DNA of 64,000 bases from an uncultured Alistipes sp. (GTDB lineage: Bacteria > Bacteroidota > Bacteroidia > Bacteroidales > Rikenellaceae): the NCBI RefSeq assembly GCF_963931675.1, contig NZ_OZ007039.1, positions 1,707,657-1,771,656 on the forward strand, read 5' to 3'. Shown piece after piece: positions 54,288 to 62,009 of this stretch. The first letter of the stretch is position 1; each line of letters opens with the position of its first letter. The notes under the pieces are model-generated. The model had not been told where the DNA came from. It did not search any database and worked only from the letters and a program-made list of their open reading frames with translations. Both the position numbers and the translations under genes were made by a program.

Positions 54288-55772
54288 ATGAGACGTATAT
54301 ATACCACACTGTTCTTGATACTGGCATGTAGCCCCATGGCGTTACATGCCGAGAACAAAACCGACTATCTCTCTTCGATTGAAATCCGTCAAGGCGGCGT
54401 TGTCAAGCAGGGGCGCACTGTCTGCCTGCAGATGACCGTAGATTTGAGTAAGACTAAAATTAAAACGCAACACACCGTGGCGCTGACCCCCATACTGGTG
54501 TCTGCAGACGACAGCCGCGAAGTGGCTTTCCCGCCCATCGTGATCGACGGCGGTATCCGTCACAAGGTATACCTGCGGGCGCAGCGACTCGAAAGCGTGG
54601 ATCTTCCTCCGTACCATGACGATGCGACAGAGGTCATCATACGCCGCCGCAACGGCAAGGAACAAGATTACGACTACACGGCGTCGGTGCCCTATGAGCG
54701 CTGGATGCTCGACGGACGGGTCGAAATCCGCGAGGAGGTACACGGCTGCACGAACTGCGGTGAAGGCAAGTCCGACCGTCAGCTGTGGACCGGTGTTCTG
54801 CCCCCGTATGTCCCTGAATACAGGCTGGACAGCATAGTGCCCGCTCCCGAACCCGTGAAGGTGCGTGCCGAGAACCGCACCGCACGCCTGCAGTTCCGGC
54901 AGGACAGCTACAAGATACTGCCCGAATACAAGGACAACCGCACCGAGCTGGACACGATATCGAACTCCATCATGCTCGTCAAGAACAATGCCGACGTCAA
55001 GATCACAGGTATCTATATCACCGGTTACGCCTCTCCCGAGGGTAGCGAGGCACACAACCTCAAGCTCTCCGAAAACCGCGCCAAGGCTCTGACGGACTAT
55101 ATCCGCACCCACGACCAAATATCCGCCGACCTGCTTCACGTGGACTGGAAAGGTGAGGACTGGGAAGGTTTTGTCCGTGTGCTCGGCGACTACCCGGGAC
55201 TGCTCAAGCGCGATTCGGTGTATGCGATTATCGAACGTTACCCCAACGAGCGCGATTTCTGCGAGTTGCAACTCCAGAAACTCGTTCCGCCGACCATCTA
55301 CCAGCGTCTGCTCAACGAGATATATCCCGTGTTGCGCCGCAACGAGTACCGTATCGAGTACAACGTGCGCAACTTCGACCTCGAAGAGGCCAAGCGGCAG
55401 ATCGAGACCCGTCCCGATCTGTTGAGCCTGTCGGAGATGTACAAGGTTGCGGGGGCATACGGCAAAGGTACACCCGAGTACGACAAGGTAATGGCTGTGG
55501 CTGTACGCTATTTCCCGACATCACCCGCCGCGCTCAACGAGAATGCCGTGAATGCCATAGATCGTGAGGAGTACGATGTGGCGATAGAGTTGCTCGAAAA
55601 GTCCGAAACGGCTGCGCAGACGGCGGAACTGCTCAACACCCTTGGTGTGGCATACGCCAAATCCGGAAAGTACGACAAGGCGGAGGTTGCTTTCCGGCGT
55701 GCAGCCGAGGCAGGCTCCGAGACCGCCCGCCATAACTTCGAAGAGGTGCGGCAGGTAATCGACCAGCTGTAA
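54288..55772 (+). CDS. DUF3868 / OmpA-like / TPR protein
   Basis: 494 aa, signal peptide ending in ALHAEN. The DUF3868 domain covers about 20-150 (PPIVIDGGIRHKVYLRAQRL, VPYERWMLDGRVEI). A Cys pair (GCTNCGEG) follows. The OmpA-like segment is at about 215-300 (VKITGIYITGYASPEGSEAH and LSENRAKALTDYI). The C-terminus (about 400-490) is TPR-like (LLNTLGVAYAKSGKYDKAEVAF). It is likely a periplasmic linker between outer-membrane fimbrial components and peptidoglycan. The locus at 18406-21407 encodes the same architecture on two genes. Confidence 0.85.
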   Translation: MRRIYTTLFLILACSPMALHAENKTDYLSSIEIRQGGVVKQGRTVCLQMTVDLSKTKIKTQHTVALTPILVSADDSREVAFPPIVIDGGIRHKVYLRAQRLESVDLPPYHDDATEVIIRRRNGKEQDYDYTASVPYERWMLDGRVEIREEVHGCTNCGEGKSDRQLWTGVLPPYVPEYRLDSIVPAPEPVKVRAENRTARLQFRQDSYKILPEYKDNRTELDTISNSIMLVKNNADVKITGIYITGYASPEGSEAHNLKLSENRAKALTDYIRTHDQISADLLHVDWKGEDWEGFVRVLGDYPGLLKRDSVYAIIERYPNERDFCELQLQKLVPPTIYQRLLNEIYPVLRRNEYRIEYNVRNFDLEEAKRQIETRPDLLSLSEMYKVAGAYGKGTPEYDKVMAVAVRYFPTSPAALNENAVNAIDREEYDVAIELLEKSETAAQTAELLNTLGVAYAKSGKYDKAEVAFRRAAEAGSETARHNFEEVRQVIDQL

Positions 55773-55820
55773 TCCGCTTGAAAAAGATTAAACCCAATAT
55801 TCACTTTTAACAAAACAAGT

Positions 55821-56975
55821 ATGAGAACAAGAAACTTAATCTTGATGGCTCTTGCAGCCTCAATGACTCTTGTCGCGTGCGACAAGAACGAGAACGAAAT
55901 GGGCGGACCTACGGACATGCAGCCCAAGAGAGTAACAGTCAAGTTACCTAACCTCGCACCTGCTCCGGGAACACGCGCTGTGGGTGACGCAATGCAGAAT
56001 GGCTCACAAGTAGAATTGACTGATTTCAAGATATTTTTCTTGGATGCTGGCGGAGCACCAATAACTGTTCCCCAGTATAAAGGTCAGGATCAACAGGTGT
56101 ATTTCGCCAGCACTGACGACACTTGGGCGGGGATAGCAGCATCGGGAAAAGACCTTACTTTTCACTTCCTGCCCTATCAGACAGCCAAGGTAGTTGTCGT
56201 GGGTAACCAGGGAAATATCGAATACGCAACCCTTGAAAACAAGACTGAAGATGTTCCGAATGACTCAGAAAACGGTCACCCCAAATATACCCTTTACGGG
56301 GAGGATGACCTGGTAGAAGGCGGTGCACCGGATAATGAAACCCACGAAAATGTTTATCAGGCAAGTGTAAACTTGGAACCGCGCGTATCCCGTTTCGAAA
56401 TCTACGGGTTCGAGTACGAGTCGGCAGAAGACCCCGCTACCAACAAGTACACTTCTGTGAAGTTGAATAAAATAGCGTTGAATCACTACTACACGAAGTA
56501 CGACTTTGTAACAAAGACTCCATCTGAAACGGGTAAGGTTTTCGGCAACCCCGATAAAAATACATTATGGTCTTGGGTTGAAAACGCAGTAGCTCCATGG
56601 GCTGATGTATTGTCTGCTGAGGAAACTGAATTGACCTTGACACCCGGGCAGCCGAAGGCTCCGGACGGTGGTGCTGTGGCTGCCGATAACGGAGAAGGTG
56701 CCGAGAACATTATTACATATGGACTGGCACATGTGGCTGATAACGCTAACAATCCCGAGTTGTTGCTGACATTGCACGGAACAACTGCCGATGGTGCGGA
56801 AGAACCGATTTATCTGCGCGGTACGTTTACAAATTCTCAGGCTTTCAATTCCGGTAAAATCTACCGGGTACTCTATTCGTTCTCTGATGACGATTTCACT
56901 CAGCCCGAGCGTTGCGTAGAGCTGAAAGTAACGGTAGCAAACTGGACAGTTGTTCCTGTTACTCCTGAATTTTAG
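55821..56975 (+). CDS. Major fimbrillin, Mfa1/FimA-type (type V pilin)
   Basis: 384 aa with a lipoprotein signal (LAASMTLVACDKNENE). After a prodomain strand (RVTVKLPNLA) comes GTRAVGDA: an Arg at the position where type V pilins are cleaved by an Arg-specific protease, exposing the groove for the next subunit's donor strand. The rest is two beta-sandwich domains, ending in the typical C-terminal strand (KVTVANWTVVPVTPEF). It is probably the main shaft subunit, supported by the stem-loop that follows its gene. Confidence 0.82.
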   Translation: MRTRNLILMALAASMTLVACDKNENEMGGPTDMQPKRVTVKLPNLAPAPGTRAVGDAMQNGSQVELTDFKIFFLDAGGAPITVPQYKGQDQQVYFASTDDTWAGIAASGKDLTFHFLPYQTAKVVVVGNQGNIEYATLENKTEDVPNDSENGHPKYTLYGEDDLVEGGAPDNETHENVYQASVNLEPRVSRFEIYGFEYESAEDPATNKYTSVKLNKIALNHYYTKYDFVTKTPSETGKVFGNPDKNTLWSWVENAVAPWADVLSAEETELTLTPGQPKAPDGGAVAADNGEGAENIITYGLAHVADNANNPELLLTLHGTTADGAEEPIYLRGTFTNSQAFNSGKIYRVLYSFSDDDFTQPERCVELKVTVANWTVVPVTPEF

Positions 56976-56990
56976 ACACTGATAACCCGA

Positions 56991-57020
56991 TATGCAAGGG
57001 CGTATACTCGCCCTTGCATA
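56991..57020 (+). other. Intercistronic stem-loop after the major fimbrillin gene
   Basis: A perfect 12-bp stem TATGCAAGGGCG (56991-57002) / CGCCCTTGCATA (57009-57020) with a 6-base loop and no U-run. It would protect or attenuate the transcript, giving more pilin than downstream subunits. Confidence 0.75.
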
Positions 57021-57037
57021 TTATCAATCGAATTTAT

Positions 57038-57931
57038 ATGAAATTGACGAAATTAGTTTTCTGCCTGATGCTTGCAGGGGCTTCCACGTCCTGCATCCGT
57101 GAGGATCTGGATGCCTGTCTGAATACGAACAAACTGCTGCTCAGCTACAAAGGCGATGGCACCACGGAGATATTCCCGGAGAAGATCTGCAGGGTAGAGA
57201 TGTTCGTTTTCGATGCAGAGAATCGATGCGTCAATTCGAGTATCTTACCGAAGGAACAAGTTGCAAGCCGGACGGCGACGCTTCCCCCGCTCGCTGTTGG
57301 TGATTACCGGATTATCTGTTTGGGGAACACACACGACACGAGGGTCGAAGGCACCGAAACGGGTGACTACGGCCGGATGCTCTTCGCTGCCGGGGATTAT
57401 TTCGACGAGAAACAGGTTGCCGGCAATGATTCGCTTTATTACGCCACCACCTCCTATACCGTGCAGCCGTACAGCGTTCACAAAGGGGAGGATCAGACCA
57501 AAATCATAGAGTTCGCCAGCTCTCACTACGACCTGTTGGTGGAAGTGGCAGGAATTCCCGCTGAGGAAAGCCGTGCAGGCTCCATGCCTGTGTTGGAAAT
57601 TTGCGGAGTCTCACCCTGCACCGATTTCGAAAATCGTGCATGCGGAGAGGCAACCGACTATTTGCTTGAAACCGAATATGAGGCCGGACTGCTCACGGCC
57701 CGTACTAACATAATGCGGCATAAGGACCACGAGAATGTTAATGTTTGCCTGCGCTCGACGCCCGGCGGCGAATCGCTGGCCACGGTCAATCTCGCAGAGT
57801 TCCTTGCCGACAATCCCGTCATAGATTGTTCCAAACACGAAGTACTCATACCGATACGCATCGAATTCAAGTCGGGTGAGATTACGATAAGTGTGCCCGA
57901 ATGGTACATCGAAGTTGTAAGACCAGATTAA
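57038..57931 (+). CDS. FimB/Mfa2-family fimbrial anchor
   Basis: 297 aa from ATG 57038. Lipoprotein signal: FCLMLAGASTSCIRED. The start (REDLDACLNTNKLLLSYKGDGT, then VEMFVFDAENRCVNSSIL) and the later LPPLAVGDYRIICLGN are typical of FimB/Mfa2 proteins, which cap the fimbrial base at the outer membrane and limit length. No Arg cleavage motif follows the Cys, consistent with an anchor that keeps its lipid. The C-terminus (EITISVPEWYIEVVRPD) is a final strand. Confidence 0.85.
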   Translation: MKLTKLVFCLMLAGASTSCIREDLDACLNTNKLLLSYKGDGTTEIFPEKICRVEMFVFDAENRCVNSSILPKEQVASRTATLPPLAVGDYRIICLGNTHDTRVEGTETGDYGRMLFAAGDYFDEKQVAGNDSLYYATTSYTVQPYSVHKGEDQTKIIEFASSHYDLLVEVAGIPAEESRAGSMPVLEICGVSPCTDFENRACGEATDYLLETEYEAGLLTARTNIMRHKDHENVNVCLRSTPGGESLATVNLAEFLADNPVIDCSKHEVLIPIRIEFKSGEITISVPEWYIEVVRPD

Positions 57932-57942
57932 AACCGAATGAT

Positions 57943-59589
57943 ATGCGGAACATAAGAAAGATATTTTATATGATGGCTGCAGTGGTAAGCTGCTGTCTGT
58001 TGCCGCAGGGGTGTGTCAAGGAAGATGTCGCCCCGCTCGGGGAACAGCACAATGTGGCCGTGCAACTCAACGTGGGGACACGCGCCGTCAGCGAAGCCGA
58101 CGGTACGCCGACCGATGACGAGTCGGTAATCCATACGCTCCGCGTCTATGCCTTCGTCGAAGGAAAACCGGCGGGGCACTACTATACGAACAACGTGACG
58201 GAAACCCCGCACACATTCTTCATGGACCTCACTTTCTACTCCTCCGGCGTGCAGACGGTAGACTTCTACGCCGTGGCAAACGAGGGGGCAATGGTAGGTG
58301 CCAACGCCACTTTGTCGGAAAGCACTTCCGAATCAGAGTTGAAAAACCTGTGGTTCACCAATTATCAGACCAATATACACCAGTATGGCCTGCCGATGTT
58401 CTGCGACAACCAGTCGTACGAGCTTGACTTTACGCATGTGAAACAGGGAAGCCCGACCGCTCCCGGACACGAGGGACACGCGTGGCTCGATTACGACAAC
58501 CTTTCTTTCGAACTGAAACGTCCCTTCGGCAAGCTCGGCGTATTCGCTGCCAAGGCCGAGGGCGAAACCACCCCGCTCCGCATAACGGGTCTGACCATGC
58601 TGGAATCGGGTATGCGTATGCGTAACTACCTGATGACACCGACTGATGAGCAGTTGAAAAGTATAGGCGCTACGGGCGATGTAGAACTCTCTGTTGTTGA
58701 AGGGGAGGTAACGGCAGCACTGGCCGACAACATCACTCCTGAGGAGAGACGTAACCCCGAGAACTACACGCCTGTGTTGAACGCCCCGTTCTATCCTTTC
58801 GAGAATCCGTATGCCAACGGCGGAACGTGGAACATTCCGGGCAGTGATGGAAAAGAGCATGTCCTCAAGATAGACTATGCCTTTGGCGACGAACCGCGTA
58901 CCGGCTATGTCCATATGCCTGCGGTAGAGCGAAATACCTACTATACCATCTGCTGTCTGATGCGCAACGACGGCAAGATTACCATTGAATATACCGTAGC
59001 CGACTGGGACGATGGCGGCGAATACGAGATCGAGTTCAACTACCCGCAATATACCAATCCTATACAGCCGGAAGACGGGAGTACGCTGACAGGCAGCGAA
59101 AAATATCCCCAGCCGGAAGTATGGTACTCCGCGACCGACGAGGGCAGCTACACCTTCAAGTTCCAGATTACGGGCCCGACCGGCCAGAAATGGACTCCGA
59201 CACTTGTGGACGGAACACAGGCGGATTTTAGAGTGCGGGTGTACCAGCTCTCAACCGATGGCAACTCCACCAAAACGTATCTGTATAGCAATCATCCGGA
59301 TGACCCGCTTGTAAAACCAGAGACAGAAACCGATAAGATGGTAGACAGGCTCGTGGCATCCTCCGAACCCTACTACATTACGTTAAGCGCTTTGAATGCA
59401 GACAATGTGGATGACGAAGTAGGTCTGGCTATCTCCTACGACCGCAGCTGGAGTACCGACGGCAGTCAATTGCTGCTTATCAACGGCTTGACCAACAATC
59501 TGAAATGGGTGGGAAGCGAAATCGCCGAGGTCATCGTAATAAAACAGACTGAAGCGCCCATAGGTGAAAATGAATCTACCAATGACTGA
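57943..59589 (+). CDS. Accessory fimbrial subunit, Mfa-like
   Basis: 548 aa from ATG 57943. Lipoprotein signal: VSCCLLPQGCVKED. The maturation motif GTRAVSEAD follows the first strand (VAVQLNVGTRAV), then a fimbrillin domain (VIHTLRVYAFVEGKPAGHYY). The C-terminal part (after about 380) is another beta domain (GSYTFKFQITGPTGQKWTPTL) ending in an Ig-like strand (AEVIVIKQTE). It is likely a shaft-to-tip adaptor like Mfa3 or FimC. It overlaps no neighbour and lies 11 bp after the anchor gene. Confidence 0.78.
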   Translation: MRNIRKIFYMMAAVVSCCLLPQGCVKEDVAPLGEQHNVAVQLNVGTRAVSEADGTPTDDESVIHTLRVYAFVEGKPAGHYYTNNVTETPHTFFMDLTFYSSGVQTVDFYAVANEGAMVGANATLSESTSESELKNLWFTNYQTNIHQYGLPMFCDNQSYELDFTHVKQGSPTAPGHEGHAWLDYDNLSFELKRPFGKLGVFAAKAEGETTPLRITGLTMLESGMRMRNYLMTPTDEQLKSIGATGDVELSVVEGEVTAALADNITPEERRNPENYTPVLNAPFYPFENPYANGGTWNIPGSDGKEHVLKIDYAFGDEPRTGYVHMPAVERNTYYTICCLMRNDGKITIEYTVADWDDGGEYEIEFNYPQYTNPIQPEDGSTLTGSEKYPQPEVWYSATDEGSYTFKFQITGPTGQKWTPTLVDGTQADFRVRVYQLSTDGNSTKTYLYSNHPDDPLVKPETETDKMVDRLVASSEPYYITLSALNADNVDDEVGLAISYDRSWSTDGSQLLLINGLTNNLKWVGSEIAEVIVIKQTEAPIGENESTND

Positions 59590-59595
59590 TGAGCT

Positions 59596-61980
59596 ATGAG
59601 ACCACTATTATACCATATTATTGCGTGTTGTGCGGTGTTATTTTTTACCGCCTGCGATAAGGAGTACGATATTCCCGGCGGCAACGCCACAGGAGACGGC
59701 AACAGCATCATCCTCGATCTTTCGTCAGGGTCGCTGCCCATAAGCCGTGCAGTGAACACGGAAGCCACCGGTGCGGAAGTCAGGGTAAGTCATATCGACG
59801 TGCTTATCTTCGATGAAAACGGCAGCAAGAAGCACCACGAACGGATCGGCGGCAGCGATACTGGCAACGGAACGATTGTTTTGTCGGCCAAGAGGAGTGA
59901 TTTCGAGGTAAACGCGGGATACGAGGTATACCTCATTGCCAACAGCACTGCGGACGTATCAGTGTTTGCTGCCGATGATTTCGACATGACTAAATTACGG
60001 CAATTGGAACAGACAGACCGTGATATACACATGACGGGCTGTCCGGAGGCGGAAAATGTCCCGCAGGCCTTTCTTATGGACGGCATGGCGCACCTTGATG
60101 GCAGCACAGCCACAGAGGTTATCCTGAATGACGGCAACATGTCGAACGACACGAAGCTGAAAGCGACACTGCGCCGTGCCGCCGCGAAGCTCGTGATAAA
60201 GATTAACAAAGGTCAGTTCGTGGAGTTCGACAATAGCATCTCCGGTGCCGGTTACTACCTGCGCAACTCGCCTTACTCCACCTCCGTTCTGACGGGAGTG
60301 AACGCCGAAGCGGCTTTACGCACAACGGTCATGACTTCCAATGACTATTTCAAATGGACGCAGGATACGGAGGACGGACCCTATACACTGATTACCGTTA
60401 CGGCTTACGCATACGCCCATTCTTGGGATAACGCAAGCTCGCTGGAAAAGGAGACGCGCCTGATTGTGAACATTCCGATGTCCACCATCCTGCACAACGA
60501 GCAGGGCGACTATGTTGATGAGAGCGGCGCTGTTGTGGACGACCCCGTAAAAGTACCTCACGAAAACAACTATTACCAGATTCCGGTGTGCGAGGGTACG
60601 GCATTGGAACGTAACACCTGCTACGAGGTCTCGCTGGCGCTCAACGTTCCGGGCGGTACCGACCCCTCAGAGCCGGTCGAACTGGGGCCGATAGACTACT
60701 CGGTGCGGGAGTGGGATGAACAGACCATCGACATCGGCGGCGAGACCGACCGTCCGGAATACCTCACGCTCAACGAGGAGGAGTTCGAGATGCACAACAT
60801 AGATAAGGACTATACGACCCTGCAGTTCTCTTCATCGTCGGAGGTAAAAGCCGAAATTACCAAAGTTTACTATATCAATAAGTTCGGACAGGAACAAACA
60901 TTGGAGAAAAGATACCCCGATAATCCAGATAGCGACGTATGGGGTGTGAAAACGACTACTTCTTCTGGGTGGTGGCCTTGGGAAGAGGAAACAACCACAT
61001 GGAGTAATCTGTGCAAAATCCGTATCACCCCCGACAAAGGCATTAGTGGTAGTATTGATGTGTTCAGTGACGTACCAGAGAACAATGCGGTGCGCTATAT
61101 CGAGTTTACCGTAACCAACGAAACCGGACAGTCCCGCTCGGTTACGGTCGCACAGTACCCCTTGACATATATAACCAATGTTGAAGGCCATTATTCATAT
61201 CGGGATGACTTTAAGAGCGAGGCATCCGATGGCACATCCGGAGTTACAACTTGGCTGTTGCTCGCCGGAAAGAGTATCAATAAGGGCACAGAATATGCTT
61301 CAGCACAAGTACCATACGATGATCGCGATGCGTGGAGATGCGCATGTTCATGGGAGAACAACAGTTGGTCATATACTAAGAATGGTTCTAATGATCAGTT
61401 CTTCGGGTCAAAAGTTGCACAGGATTTCAATACAACTTCCGGTTTGTCCAGTATTAGATATGCCAATTGGACTGAACGTCGTGAAGGGCGTTGGATATAT
61501 AGTTATACTTATAACACCACTACAGCTTTTATCGGTCTTAACAACCACCGTATGTACCATGTACAGATAACCGCCTCATCGGGCGAATATACCTTGGGTA
61601 GACCGAGGCTTGATGAGAACGGATATACCGACGATGGTCCCGACAATGCCGAACTGGTATCGCCGTCATTCATGCTCGCGTCGCAACTGGGTGCGGTGCT
61701 AGCTATAGACGCAAGAGAAGGTGCGGCACAGCATTGCAAACACTATGTGGAGGTAACGAGAGACGGAACAGTATACGATGACTGGCGACTGCCTACGGAG
61801 GCCGAAATAAACATCATATATAAGTTCCAGAATGATTCGGAGGTAATGGATGAAGTGCTTTCCGGCAACAGGTATTGGAGTGCATCCGGTCTTGTGCCTA
61901 AGCCCGGAGTTTGGAATCCGAGAGATCAAGCCATCCGCTGCATCCGCGACGCCTACGATGACAAAACGACCGACAATTAG
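59596..61980 (+). CDS. Fimbrial tip-like protein with C-terminal FISUMP/lectin-like domain
   Basis: 794 aa. Lipoprotein signal: CCAVLFFTACDKEYD. The cleavage-like motif ISRAVNTEA is near residue 55, then a fimbrillin domain (VSHIDVLIFDENGSK). A BACON/Ig-like domain spans about 395-530. The C-terminal 250 residues end with WRLPTEAEINIIYKF, YWSASG and AIRCIRD, the hallmark of FISUMP/C-type-lectin-like domains. Such a domain at the end suggests a binding tip. It sits 6 bp after the preceding gene. Confidence 0.78.
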   Translation: MRPLLYHIIACCAVLFFTACDKEYDIPGGNATGDGNSIILDLSSGSLPISRAVNTEATGAEVRVSHIDVLIFDENGSKKHHERIGGSDTGNGTIVLSAKRSDFEVNAGYEVYLIANSTADVSVFAADDFDMTKLRQLEQTDRDIHMTGCPEAENVPQAFLMDGMAHLDGSTATEVILNDGNMSNDTKLKATLRRAAAKLVIKINKGQFVEFDNSISGAGYYLRNSPYSTSVLTGVNAEAALRTTVMTSNDYFKWTQDTEDGPYTLITVTAYAYAHSWDNASSLEKETRLIVNIPMSTILHNEQGDYVDESGAVVDDPVKVPHENNYYQIPVCEGTALERNTCYEVSLALNVPGGTDPSEPVELGPIDYSVREWDEQTIDIGGETDRPEYLTLNEEEFEMHNIDKDYTTLQFSSSSEVKAEITKVYYINKFGQEQTLEKRYPDNPDSDVWGVKTTTSSGWWPWEEETTTWSNLCKIRITPDKGISGSIDVFSDVPENNAVRYIEFTVTNETGQSRSVTVAQYPLTYITNVEGHYSYRDDFKSEASDGTSGVTTWLLLAGKSINKGTEYASAQVPYDDRDAWRCACSWENNSWSYTKNGSNDQFFGSKVAQDFNTTSGLSSIRYANWTERREGRWIYSYTYNTTTAFIGLNNHRMYHVQITASSGEYTLGRPRLDENGYTDDGPDNAELVSPSFMLASQLGAVLAIDAREGAAQHCKHYVEVTRDGTVYDDWRLPTEAEINIIYKFQNDSEVMDEVLSGNRYWSASGLVPKPGVWNPRDQAIRCIRDAYDDKTTDN

Positions 61981-62009
61981 TGCCGAAGAACAGATAAAAG
62001 GATAAGGCT

